This document shows positions 42,776 through 49,175 of a DNA stretch of 49,175 nt, piece by piece. The stretch covers positions 1 through 49,175 of the forward strand of contig CAZSIL010000014.1 of the NCBI GenBank assembly GCA_964607025.1, written 5' to 3'. Position 1 is the first letter of the stretch. The number at the start of each line of letters is the position of its first letter. A model generated the notes under the pieces. It was not told the origin of the DNA. It ran no database searches and saw only the letters and a list, made by a program, of their open reading frames with translations. The DNA comes from SIG565 sp964607025 (GTDB taxonomy: Bacteria; Bacillota; Clostridia; Oscillospirales; Acutalibacteraceae). The translations under genes were made by a program, and so were the position numbers.

Positions 42776-43569
42776 TGGCTAAATTTTTTGGATTATTCAA
42801 TTATGAAAAAGAAGGACCCGGTGTCCCAAAAGACGCGCCGAAAAAAATCGGATTTATCCGCTTTTTTGAACTATTTATTAAAAATTTCTGGAAGTTGGCA
42901 GTAAACAGTATTTGGTATTGGATTTTAACGTTGCTTGTACTTCCGTCAGGTCTTGCGGCAGCGGGTATGACCAATATTACACGTAATATGGCGGTTGACA
43001 CTCACTCTTTCGGCACGTCTGATTTTTTTGAAACAATCAAAAAAAATTGGAAACAAGCACTTTCCGCGGGTCTTATCAACATAGCAATAATGGCGTTTTT
43101 GTGCTTCGATATCTATTTCTTCTCTGTATATTTTAAAAATGAGTTAAAGATAATCGGTATTGCGGTCTGCATAACGATTTTGTTGATTTTCTTCGTTATG
43201 CGATATTATATATGGGTAATACTTATAACCTTTAAGTTATCGCTTAAACAAATATATCAAAATAGTTTTAAATTATCGTTAATCGGTTTTAAAAATAATA
43301 TTATTGTGTTACTCGGTATGGCGGCAATGTATGCTGTGTGTTATGGGCTCGGCATTGTTGGAGCAGGTATTACGCAGTTTTTGTTTTTCTTAATTGTGTT
43401 GTTCGTTTTACCTGGGTTTAGATTTTTACTTATTCAGTTCAACATTTTTGGTAATATCAAAAAATATATGATAGAGCCGTATTATCGCGACCATCCCGAT
43501 GAAGATATTGAACTTCGCAGACGTCTGGGTGTATACAAAGACGGATATAATGAAAAAGATTTATTATAA
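42775..43569 (+). CDS. DUF624 (YesL-like) membrane protein
   Basis: This 264-residue protein has about five membrane helices. Its opening (FFGLFNYEKEGPGVPKD, then FFELFIKNFWKLAVNSIWYW) and PSGLAAAGMTNITRNMAVDTHSFGTSDFFETIKKNWKQAL fit DUF624, the YesL family often seen with carbohydrate transporters. Function is unknown. It starts on the A of the upstream stop codon. Confidence 0.78.
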   Translation: MAKFFGLFNYEKEGPGVPKDAPKKIGFIRFFELFIKNFWKLAVNSIWYWILTLLVLPSGLAAAGMTNITRNMAVDTHSFGTSDFFETIKKNWKQALSAGLINIAIMAFLCFDIYFFSVYFKNELKIIGIAVCITILLIFFVMRYYIWVILITFKLSLKQIYQNSFKLSLIGFKNNIIVLLGMAAMYAVCYGLGIVGAGITQFLFFLIVLFVLPGFRFLLIQFNIFGNIKKYMIEPYYRDHPDEDIELRRRLGVYKDGYNEKDLL

Positions 43570-43573
43570 AATG

Positions 43574-43603
43574 AAAAGCGTCCTGAAAACAGGACGCTTT
43601 TAT
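43574..43603. terminator. terminator after the DUF624 gene
   Basis: The perfect stem AAAAGCGTCCTG / CAGGACGCTTTT is followed by an AT-rich run. Confidence 0.85.
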
Positions 43604-43610
43604 ATATTAA

Positions 43611-43683
43611 AGGGGTTTATCGGTAATTTTATAGATAGACAGTGGCTATCGCCGATATTGTAGGATATCCTGCCGTTACCCCT
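43611..43683. other. structured intergenic segment, possible RNA
   Basis: Between the DUF624 terminator and degV, AGGGGT (43611-43616) pairs with ACCCCT (43678-43683). Inside, CGG/CCG, GATAG/CTATC and the palindrome AGGATATCCT suggest a branched fold. It could simply be the degV transcript end. Confidence 0.3.
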
Positions 43684-43701
43684 GCCTTATTATATGTCAA
43701 A

Positions 43702-44565
43702 TTATTCAATTGGTGACTTTCTTACAAAGAGAATACCGAGCGTATCTGGTCCGCAGTGTGAAGAAATAGTACAACCGGCGCGGGTAAGCAGTACTTCACC
43801 GAAGGGCAGTGCTTTTTTAACTTGCTCGTACACATCTTTTACAATTTGCTCATCACAACCCGCGTGGGTTACAAAAATGCGGTCAAGCTCAATGTCGGCT
43901 GCATTTTGTAGACGCTCGGCAACATATTCTTTTAATACGTCGCCGTATTTACCGCGATATTTTTTACCAACACCCATTTTGCCGCTTTTAACTTCAATAC
44001 AGGGCTTGAGTTTCAAAAGGTTTGCGCCGAGCGCTGCAACAGCGGAACAACGTCCTCCCTTGTGTAAGTAGTTGAGTTTATCAATAACGAAGGAGGCGTC
44101 AACGCGGTCAATCATATTATTTATTGTCTCAACGATTTTTTCGGCTGATTCGCCTTTTTGCGCCAACTCAGCAGCTTTTAAAACCAAAAGTCCGCCGCCG
44201 GTAGATAAGTTTCGCGTATCAATAGTGTAAACGTCTTCAAACTCTTCGGCTGCCAGACGGCTGTTATTAAAGGTTGTGGACATTTCTGAACTGATGGTAA
44301 AGTTAATTATAGCAAATCCTTCATTAACAATCGGAGCAAAAAAATCGGTAAATTCTGTCATATTAATAGCAGATGTTTTAGGTAGAGTTCCGGTCTCATC
44401 AAAATAAGCATAAATTTCATCAGGTGTGATATCGGCGCCGTCGCGATATGTTTTGTCTCCAAGGGTAATGCCCATAGGAAGAGTCTTTATGTTATATTTT
44501 TCAATTAATTCAGGGGATAAATCGCAGGTGCTGTCACTGGTAATTATAACCTTTTTGTTATTCAA
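43702..44565 (-). CDS. DegV family fatty-acid-binding protein
   Basis: This 287-residue protein has DegV hallmarks: ITSDSTCDL at the N-terminus, PKTSAINMTEF, SSEMSTTFNNSRLA, TRNLSTGGGLLVL, and the C-terminal GPDTLGILFV. DegV/FakB proteins bind a fatty acid for phosphorylation by FakA. The TTG at 44565 is chosen because GGAGG lies eight bases upstream; the longer reading from 44610 adds 15 poor residues. Its promoter is at 44618-44646. It is divergent from the VanZ gene. Confidence 0.9.
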   Translation of the reverse strand: MNNKKVIITSDSTCDLSPELIEKYNIKTLPMGITLGDKTYRDGADITPDEIYAYFDETGTLPKTSAINMTEFTDFFAPIVNEGFAIINFTISSEMSTTFNNSRLAAEEFEDVYTIDTRNLSTGGGLLVLKAAELAQKGESAEKIVETINNMIDRVDASFVIDKLNYLHKGGRCSAVAALGANLLKLKPCIEVKSGKMGVGKKYRGKYGDVLKEYVAERLQNAADIELDRIFVTHAGCDEQIVKDVYEQVKKALPFGEVLLTRAGCTISSHCGPDTLGILFVRKSPIE

Positions 44566-44617
44566 AATGATTGCCTCCGTATTTTGAAAATCTGTGAAAT
44601 AACTTGTCACTATTTGT

Positions 44618-44646
44618 ATTATACCATCAAATTAGCAATAAAACAA
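44618..44646 (-). promoter_or_regulatory. promoter of degV
   Basis: On the reverse strand TTGTTT (44641-44646), 17-bp spacer, TATAAT (44618-44623). Confidence 0.5.
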
Positions 44647-44660
44647 TATTTATTTTTGTG

Positions 44661-44691
44661 TTGACATTATTATAGAATATTTCTATAATAA
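44661..44691 (+). promoter_or_regulatory. VanZ-gene promoter overlapped by a palindromic operator
   Basis: TTGACA (44661-44666), 17-bp spacer, TATAAT (44684-44689): perfect consensus. TTATTATAGAA (44667-44677) and TTCTATAATAA (44681-44691) form a perfect 11-bp palindrome over the spacer and -10, the typical place for a repressor. Confidence 0.75.
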
Positions 44692-44721
44692 TCTTTGTAT
44701 TATTATTTTTGAGGTTAAAAT

Positions 44722-45207
44722 ATGAAAAAACAACAAAGAACTATATGGTTGTTTTTGGGCGTTTATATATTATTGCTTGTGAATTTTACTTTGGTTGACG
44801 ATACTTTTGGAAGAAACATTTTTAATATTTCAAAACTCAATTATGCATCACTTGTAAATTATATGGAAACGTCCCTTAATTTAATTCCGTTTGCAACCAT
44901 CAAATTGTATATTAACGGGCTAAAGGCCGATAATATCACACTCGGGCTGTTCTTTATAAATATTTTCGGTAATTTGATAATGCTTATGCCACTGTCTTTT
45001 TTTGTGCCGACGTTAATTCCAAAAATCAATACTTTTTTAAGGTTTCTATTTTTCGTTATTGCCATCTCGTTATGCATCGAAATATTGCAAATTCTGTTTT
45101 TAACGGGCAGTTGCGATGTTGATGATGTAATGCTTAACGTTCTCGGTGCGGCGATTTCATATCCAATATTTTCCAAACTCAAACCTAAAGAAAAACAAAA
45201 AGGATAG
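44722..45207 (+). CDS. VanZ-like family membrane protein
   Basis: A 161-residue protein with four to five membrane segments and the VanZ-like pattern (NLIPFATIKLY, NIFGNLIMLMPLSFFVP, LCIEILQILFLTGSCDVDDVMLNVLGA). VanZ gives low-level teicoplanin resistance in enterococci; most homologues have unknown roles in the envelope. GAGG lies upstream of the ATG. The palindrome-covered promoter suggests induction by an unlinked repressor. Confidence 0.88.
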   Translation: MKKQQRTIWLFLGVYILLLVNFTLVDDTFGRNIFNISKLNYASLVNYMETSLNLIPFATIKLYINGLKADNITLGLFFINIFGNLIMLMPLSFFVPTLIPKINTFLRFLFFVIAISLCIEILQILFLTGSCDVDDVMLNVLGAAISYPIFSKLKPKEKQKG

Positions 45208-45229
45208 ATTTTTCTATCCTTTTTTATAT
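45203..45229 (+). terminator. terminator of the VanZ gene
   Basis: The stem AAAGGATAGA / TCTATCCTTT is followed by Ts and overlaps the stop codon. Confidence 0.75.
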
Positions 45230-45272
45230 TTTTCCTTTTCTTGTACAAAATAAAAAAGAAAAGGGGAGTAAT

Positions 45273-45716
45273 ATGAAAATTTCTAATAAACAGTACGATA
45301 ATATGGTAAAAAAGGCATCTCCGCCGTCACCGAAACTTAAAAACTTTATATTGGCTTACTTAGTGGGCGGACTAATATGTGTTATTGGGCAGTTGTTTAA
45401 GGAGTTATATGAGTATCTAAATTTATCCGAAGATGTAGTAAAAATGCTTGTTCCCGTAACGCTTATTTTCTTAGCGGCGCTGCTTACAGGTCTTAAAGTT
45501 TTTGATAATATCGCAAAGTATGCCGGCGCCGGGACATTAGTACCAATCACGGGCTTTGCCAATGCCGTTGTTTCCCCAGCAATAGAGTTTAAAAATGAGG
45601 GATGGATACTTGGAGTTGGTGCGAATATGTTTAAAATCGCCGGACCTGTAATTACTTATGGTACCATTGCGAGTGTGATTTATGGGGTTATTTATTGGAT
45701 ATATAAAATGATTTAA
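45273..45716 (+). CDS. spoVAC: stage V sporulation protein AC
   Basis: This 147-residue membrane protein matches SpoVAC, part of the channel that loads dipicolinic acid into the forespore and releases it at germination. LAYLVGGLICVIGQ, FLAALLTGLKVFDNIAKYAGAGTLVPITGFANAVVSPAIEF and the terminal GPVITYGTIASVIYGVIYW are characteristic. AGGGGAG precedes the ATG. Unusually spoVAD and spoVAE do not follow; the gene has its own terminator, and two further copies of its 3' end appear at 46706-46837 and 48092-48223. Its final ~120 bp look mosaic: 74 bp match the second fragment exactly and the next 29 bp match the first. Confidence 0.92.
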   Translation: MKISNKQYDNMVKKASPPSPKLKNFILAYLVGGLICVIGQLFKELYEYLNLSEDVVKMLVPVTLIFLAALLTGLKVFDNIAKYAGAGTLVPITGFANAVVSPAIEFKNEGWILGVGANMFKIAGPVITYGTIASVIYGVIYWIYKMI

Positions 45717-45717
45717 A

Positions 45718-45746
45718 ATAAGGCTTGACCAAAGCGGTCAAGCCTT
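45718..45746. terminator. convergent terminator of spoVAC and the YitT gene
   Basis: The stem AAGGCTTGACC / GGTCAAGCCTT with loop AAAGC is followed by TTA. The third spoVAC tail carries a related hairpin. Confidence 0.85.
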
Positions 45747-45750
45747 TAGT

Positions 45751-46620
45751 TTAGTGGGTTTTTATATGCTTGAAATTTCCATAGGTTTCGTTTACTATTT
45801 CAAAGTAAGAGAATGTATTGTCATATTTTGCGACAATCTTCTGAAAATCGTTCAATTGATGTTTGTTCACAATACAGATTAAAACTGATTTTTTGGTACC
45901 TGTATATGTTCCTATGGCATCTATTTGTGTGCATCCGTGATGTAGCTTTTGAGTGATTTCTTCAATGAATTCGTCATCATGGGTGGTAATGATGGTGAAT
46001 TTATATGCTGTTTTGGTGGTTTTTAGCAATAGGTTACCAACAAAAGTGGATATGAAGCAATATAGAATACATAATGCCATCGGTTTATAATTAAGCGAGT
46101 CATCGGCATATACAAAAATAGAAGAAACAGCAACGATTCCATTTAGAATAAAGGTTACAACAAAGAAATTGGTGTCAGGTCTTACCGTGTTTATATAGCG
46201 AGAGACAACATCGGTACCACCTGTAGAGGCGTTATTTCTAAAGCAAACGCCGTAAACAACACCGCTTATTACGCCGCTTAGTATTACAGGATAAATTGTA
46301 TCGTGACCGAGTGCATTGTATTGAATAAAGGATAAATTGCTGTTTTGCAAAAACAAGAAAGAGAAAGAATAAACAACCGAAAAGAGAAGGGTTTTTACTG
46401 CAAAATCTTTATGTACAAGGAAATATGCAAAAACAGATAAAGGAATATTTATCAAGAGTGACATATAACTTATACTGAAACCGGTTTTGTATTGAATCAT
46501 TGTTGCTATACCGTTTAGTCCGGCAGGAGCAAAACTATTTTCTATGATAAAAATGTAATAAACAAAGGCGAGTAAAATTGCGCTTAAAATAATTTGAGAA
46601 TAGCCCCATGTTTTATTCAT
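45751..46620 (-). CDS. YitT family membrane protein
   Basis: This 289-residue protein has five or six N-terminal membrane helices and a cytosolic C-terminal DUF2179 domain (about 205-285, YKFTIITTHDDEFIEEITQKLHHGCTQIDAIGTYTG). GVCFRNNASTGGTDVVSRYI is a family signature. Function is unknown; the soluble domain looks regulatory. The ATG at 46620 follows GGGGTGAC; an upstream GTG would lie in that site. It sits between the intact spoVAC and the first spoVAC fragment, both pointing the other way. Confidence 0.88.
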   Translation of the reverse strand: MNKTWGYSQIILSAILLAFVYYIFIIENSFAPAGLNGIATMIQYKTGFSISYMSLLINIPLSVFAYFLVHKDFAVKTLLFSVVYSFSFLFLQNSNLSFIQYNALGHDTIYPVILSGVISGVVYGVCFRNNASTGGTDVVSRYINTVRPDTNFFVVTFILNGIVAVSSIFVYADDSLNYKPMALCILYCFISTFVGNLLLKTTKTAYKFTIITTHDDEFIEEITQKLHHGCTQIDAIGTYTGTKKSVLICIVNKHQLNDFQKIVAKYDNTFSYFEIVNETYGNFKHIKTH

Positions 46621-46649
46621 ATATGTCACCCCAATATTTTTATATCGTA

Positions 46650-46678
46650 ATTATAGCGCTTAGCTATATAGAAGTCAA
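46650..46678 (-). promoter_or_regulatory. promoter of the YitT gene
   Basis: On the reverse strand TTGACT (46673-46678), 17-bp spacer, TATAAT (46650-46655). The -35 is part of the inverted repeat GTCAAGATAG (46674-46683) / CTATTTTGAC (46701-46710), 9 of 10 bases matching, whose other arm is the spoVAC-fragment junction motif. Confidence 0.7.
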
Positions 46679-46705
46679 GATAGCATCAAACTTATGTGTC
46701 CTATT

Positions 46706-46837
46706 TTGACAGCGGCAGAGGGGTTTGTGCTCGGCGTCGGTGCCAAGATGTTTACAATTGCAGGTCCTGTTATCGTTTACGGAACAGTTGCGAGTGTGAT
46801 TTATGGGGTTATTTATCGGGTAATGCAGATGTTATAA
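46706..46837 (+). pseudogene. spoVAC: spoVAC 3'-end fragment 1
   Basis: A 43-codon remnant (LTAAEGFVLGVGAKMFTIAG..., stop at 46835-46837) lacks the first two thirds of spoVAC. It follows the junction motif ATGTGTCCTATTTTGACAGC (46694-46713), shared with fragment 2. The front part differs from the resident gene and looks like another lineage's SpoVAC. The 29 bp at 46788-46816 are identical to the resident gene. Confidence 0.85.
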
Positions 46838-46877
46838 ATGCTAAGCGGCACCGAGCTATCGGTGCCGCTTAGCATTT
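46835..46877. terminator. strong bidirectional terminator
   Basis: A very long near-perfect stem (AAATGCTAAGCGGCACCGA with its complement, loop GCTA) lies between the first spoVAC fragment and the retron RT gene and could end transcripts from both sides. Confidence 0.85.
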
Positions 46878-47787
46878 ATATTAAACCTTTTAAATACTTT
46901 CGATAGTCAATAAATTCAATATTGTTTGGACATACAGATAAAACATAGTTTACCTTTCCCAAGAGTTTCAGTATATAACCTTCGGTAGAATCATTGATAT
47001 TGACAGATGTCATATGGTTTTCTATACCGAATTTTTTACAGTAATAAATAGCTTGACGAATATCTTTTTTGTATTTTTTAGAAATGTTAAGTTTTTGGTT
47101 TACAACAATTCCTGTTACAATTTGTTTGTTTGATTTGTGTGCAACAATAGTTTTTTTATTGTTTAGAAAGTATCCCATTTTCCGTAATTCAAACCTTACA
47201 TATTTTATAACTTCATTGGGATTAAAATCGCCAGAAAATGTCATATCATCACAATAACGAGTATATGCAATACCGCGCTTTCTACACCATGAGCCTACGG
47301 TATTATCAAACTCACACATTATAATATTTGAGATAGCAGGTGATGTTGGCGCTCCCTGAGGAAGTGCATCATTATAATAGCAAAGCATAGAAAGTAAAAT
47401 TCGTATGTTTTCCGAATATTTTTCTTTCGGAAAAGCTTTTTCTTTTACTGTTGAATATAGAATATTGTTAAAGAAATCGCGTATATCAAGTTTTAGAACA
47501 ATATCTTTGTTGATATGTGGAGTAGCGTTTTTAATATTGCTTCCACCGTATCTGTATGCTTTAGCATAGGGCGAAATTACTATTTGTGATAGTAGCACAT
47601 CGGCTATTCTTTTTTGAATGCATTTAAGAGGAATATCAGGTATGGACAGAACACGATAACCGCCTTGTTTCTTGGGAATCTTAATCGAATGATAGTGTCT
47701 ATTCAAGGAATAACTGATGGAATACAGTGTTTTAATATCATACTCTAAATCTTGTTCAATTGAGGAAATTTCATTATATACAATCAT
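46876..47787 (-). CDS. retron reverse transcriptase
   Basis: A 303-residue reverse transcriptase with retron-specific features: NATPH (the NAxxH motif) at about 87-91, LDIRDFF at 100-106, QGAPTSP at 144-150, the catalytic YCDD at 168-171, and VTG at 214-216 in the thumb region that recognises the ncRNA. Group II intron maturase and endonuclease domains are absent. The ATG at 47787 has AGGAG eight bases upstream; the longer reading to 47895 would run into the ncRNA. An a1/a2-type ncRNA and promoter lie immediately upstream (47817-48030). No effector gene is fused to it or follows it. Retrons are anti-phage systems; the type is not assigned. Confidence 0.9.
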   Translation of the reverse strand: MIVYNEISSIEQDLEYDIKTLYSISYSLNRHYHSIKIPKKQGGYRVLSIPDIPLKCIQKRIADVLLSQIVISPYAKAYRYGGSNIKNATPHINKDIVLKLDIRDFFNNILYSTVKEKAFPKEKYSENIRILLSMLCYYNDALPQGAPTSPAISNIIMCEFDNTVGSWCRKRGIAYTRYCDDMTFSGDFNPNEVIKYVRFELRKMGYFLNNKKTIVAHKSNKQIVTGIVVNQKLNISKKYKKDIRQAIYYCKKFGIENHMTSVNINDSTEGYILKLLGKVNYVLSVCPNNIEFIDYRKYLKGLI

Positions 47788-47816
47788 TGGAAATACTCCT
47801 ACTGCTTTGTAAACAA

Positions 47817-47996
47817 GCCAGTTAAACAAAACTTTGTGTATAGGAAATTGTGAAGGTGTGTTTCGATGCATATGAAATATGCTTGAACACATCAAACAAT
47901 TTGCTTGAGTATACGAATATGCAATAGTTTAGTTATGCGATAACGACTCGCTATCGATTCAACAAGGTTGAATTAACGCTAATGTTTAACTGGCAT
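47817..47996 (-). ncRNA. retron msr-msd RNA
   Basis: On the reverse strand GCCAGTTAAAC (a1, 47984-47994) and GTTTAACTGGC (a2, 47817-47827) are perfectly complementary over 11 bp, the retron hallmark. Just after a1 is TTAGCG, as in Ec86, with the candidate branching G at 47979. The msr part has hairpins ATTCAAC-CTT-GTTGAAT (47973-47957) and CGATAGC-GAGTC-GTTATCG (47956-47938). The msd part has a hairpin at 47890-47858 (GTGTTC..GCATAT-TTC-ATATGC..GAAACAC). The RNA ends about 30 nt before the RT start codon. The exact msr/msd boundary is not determined. Confidence 0.82.
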
Positions 47997-48001
47997 TTTT
48001 G

Positions 48002-48030
48002 AGTATAGCATATTGTCTTAAATTTGTAAA
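48002..48030 (-). promoter_or_regulatory. retron promoter
   Basis: On the reverse strand TTTACA (48025-48030), 17-bp spacer, TATACT (48002-48007) with an extended TG. The predicted start falls at about 47996, at the beginning of a1. Confidence 0.78.
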
Positions 48031-48044
48031 GAAAAAGGGTTAAA

Positions 48045-48091
48045 TATAGGACAACTATTTATTATACAAAATATAAATAATGTGTCCTATA
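48045..48091. repeat. inverted repeat at the retron/spoVAC-fragment boundary
   Basis: TATAGGACA (48045-48053) and TGTCCTATA (48083-48091) are perfectly complementary, with an imperfect AT-rich extension inside. The right arm is the junction motif that precedes both spoVAC fragments. Confidence 0.6.
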
Positions 48092-48223
48092 TTGACAGCA
48101 GCAGAGGGATGGATACTTGGAGTTGGTGCGAATATGTTTAAAATCGCCGGACCTGTAATTACTTATGGTACCATTGCAAGTGTGGTGTACGGGATTATTT
48201 ATTGGATAACAACTTCATTTTAA
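48092..48223 (+). pseudogene. spoVAC: spoVAC 3'-end fragment 2
   Basis: A 43-codon remnant (LTAAEGWILGVGANMFKIAG..., stop 48221-48223) after the junction TGTGTCCTATATTGACAGCA. The 74 bp from 48104 are identical to resident spoVAC 45597-45670. The following bases then differ at five of 31 positions, and the last codons are unrelated (TTSF instead of YKMI). Confidence 0.85.
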
Positions 48224-48226
48224 CTA

Positions 48227-48252
48227 AAAAGGCTTGCCTATCGGCAATCCTT
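48227..48252. terminator. terminator after spoVAC fragment 2
   Basis: The stem AAAGGCTTGCC / GGCAATCCTTT (one mismatch) with loop TATC resembles the hairpin after the intact spoVAC. Confidence 0.65.
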
Positions 48253-48260
48253 TGTATGTA

Positions 48261-49130
48261 TCAAAAAGCATCTGCTTTCAAACCAGTTATTTCTTCAATT
48301 ACAGGAAGTTCGTAGCAAGGAATATAAATTCCCCATAAATCGTTATCGTGTTCAAATTCTAATATATGGTAGCTTTTGCAAATAATACAACCATAGTTAT
48401 CTTCACTTAACTTATATTGCTTATATATCCCTTTGTTAAATTCTTCGTCTTTATTCCATTCAATAATACGAATGGTTTTCTTAATTGATTTAATTGCCTT
48501 TATTTTAGATAACGGAATAGCAAATTTACCTTCTAAATTGGCTAAATATAGATTTTCGGAATCTGTAAAAATGTGAAAAATCGGATTGATATAAGGTGCA
48601 GTTTGCCAACCTTTCTCGCAAACCTTAATGTTGTCGCCTTTCACTTTATAAAAGAAGGATAAAATATCAATCTCTTTTGAATCTTGAGGAACCTTTAAGT
48701 CCGAAAGAATCGCTTCGCAGGTTTTATCGAAATTATTGAAGACTTGAGAACTTTCTTCCATTCCCAAAACGTTCTTTTCTTTGCGCACACTTATCAATTT
48801 AAGAAGTAGCCAAGCCACCAAACAAGCACCACCAAGCCAAAATAGCCACGAAGCATTTGTATATGCTTCGCTGAGCGAAACGCCGTCTTCTCCGCCCAAA
48901 GCTTTCAAAATGCCGATAGCAACAAGGGCTCCAACTGCTCCACATATCCAATGCCCAATTCGTATAGGAAGCGGCAGTTTGCTTTTTTCAATCGTTTCCT
49001 CAACATTTTCCGAAGAAGATTCCAATAATTGCGTTAATGCTAAAGCCGGCTTTGCTATCACAAATTCTTCACCGTTCATCAGTTCGTTTTTCTTGTTTGT
49101 TGTCAGGTCAATTCCTAAAAATGGTTTCAT
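48261..49130 (-). CDS. two-TM protein of unknown function
   Basis: This 289-residue protein has a ~58-residue N-terminal cytosolic part, two membrane segments (about 59-82 and 93-114) and a ~170-residue C-terminal soluble domain that looks like a mixed alpha/beta, PH-like fold (DSENLYLANLEGKFAIPLSKIKAIKSIKKTIRI). I do not recognise the family by name. GGAGG lies nine bases before the ATG, and TGGTATAAT (-10 at 49153-49158) is just upstream; the -35 lies at or beyond the window end. It is next to the retron but separated by a spoVAC fragment and terminator, so it is probably an independent cargo gene. Confidence 0.65.
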   Translation of the reverse strand: MKPFLGIDLTTNKKNELMNGEEFVIAKPALALTQLLESSSENVEETIEKSKLPLPIRIGHWICGAVGALVAIGILKALGGEDGVSLSEAYTNASWLFWLGGACLVAWLLLKLISVRKEKNVLGMEESSQVFNNFDKTCEAILSDLKVPQDSKEIDILSFFYKVKGDNIKVCEKGWQTAPYINPIFHIFTDSENLYLANLEGKFAIPLSKIKAIKSIKKTIRIIEWNKDEEFNKGIYKQYKLSEDNYGCIICKSYHILEFEHDNDLWGIYIPCYELPVIEEITGLKADAF

Positions 49131-49175
49131 TATTAAAAACCTCCTTTTTTCAATTATACCACACCACCGATTTAA

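Noticed and set aside
46706..46837. Independent small membrane-protein gene
   Set aside because: It has no start codon with a ribosome site and aligns to the C-terminal third of SpoVAC only.
46876..47787. Group II intron or diversity-generating retroelement RT
   Set aside because: There is no maturase or endonuclease domain, no template/variable repeat pair, and the NAxxH/VTG motifs with an a1/a2 ncRNA fit a retron.

Overview
The window looks like the chromosome of a spore-forming anaerobic Clostridia-type Firmicute, probably a gut Oscillospirales/Ruminococcaceae relative. The evidence is moderate-to-low GC, GGAGG ribosome sites with frequent TTG/GTG starts, several radical-SAM enzymes, an indolepyruvate:ferredoxin oxidoreductase, and sporulation genes (spoVM, spoVAC, a SpoIVFB-type protease, a DUF3794/LysM protein). 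Placement is by gene content and order only.

Layout. 1-5.7 kb: a lone B12-binding radical-SAM gene, tRNA-Pro with an odd upstream tandem repeat, a YgiQ-type radical SAM, and an M23/M50 peptidase pair. 5.7-11.1 kb: a radical SAM/DUF2344 pair, a D-Ala-D-Ala carboxypeptidase, and a reverse-strand SGNH hydrolase/tyrosine phosphatase operon. 11.3-23.6 kb: tRNA-Thr, then the housekeeping run yicC-remA-gmk-rpoZ-priA-def-fmt-rsmB-rlmN-stp-prkC-rsgA-(51-aa membrane protein)-spoVM. 23.7-25.2 kb: DUF3794/LysM gene. 25.3-31.6 kb: tRNA-Leu with a downstream tRNA-derived element, then a 2-oxoacid catabolic operon (acyl-CoA ligase, iorA, iorB, PaaK-like ligase, ACT protein). 31.7-33.6 kb: comM and tRNA-Ala, again with a tRNA-derived element. 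33.6-43.6 kb: an MFS/AraC divergent pair, two FAD-dependent enzymes, gap, an OGG1-like glycosylase, a DUF6062 protein and small membrane proteins. 43.7-45.7 kb: DegV, VanZ and spoVAC. 45.7-49.2 kb: accessory genes separated by repeated 3' ends of spoVAC.

Three things stand out. (1) The spoVAC 3' end occurs three times, once in the intact gene and twice as fragments behind a shared junction motif. The copies separate a YitT gene, a complete-looking retron (promoter, ncRNA with an 11-bp a1/a2 stem, RT) and a two-TM protein; the resident gene looks like a mosaic of the two fragments. (2) Three of the four tRNA genes (Pro, Leu, Ala) carry 196-205 bp appendages. Each duplicates one end of its own tRNA and also carries a short inverted copy of the adjoining tRNA segment. 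(3) The promoters of the same three tRNA genes lie inside long inverted repeats, while tRNA-Thr has neither feature. No CRISPR array, rRNA or transposase gene was seen.
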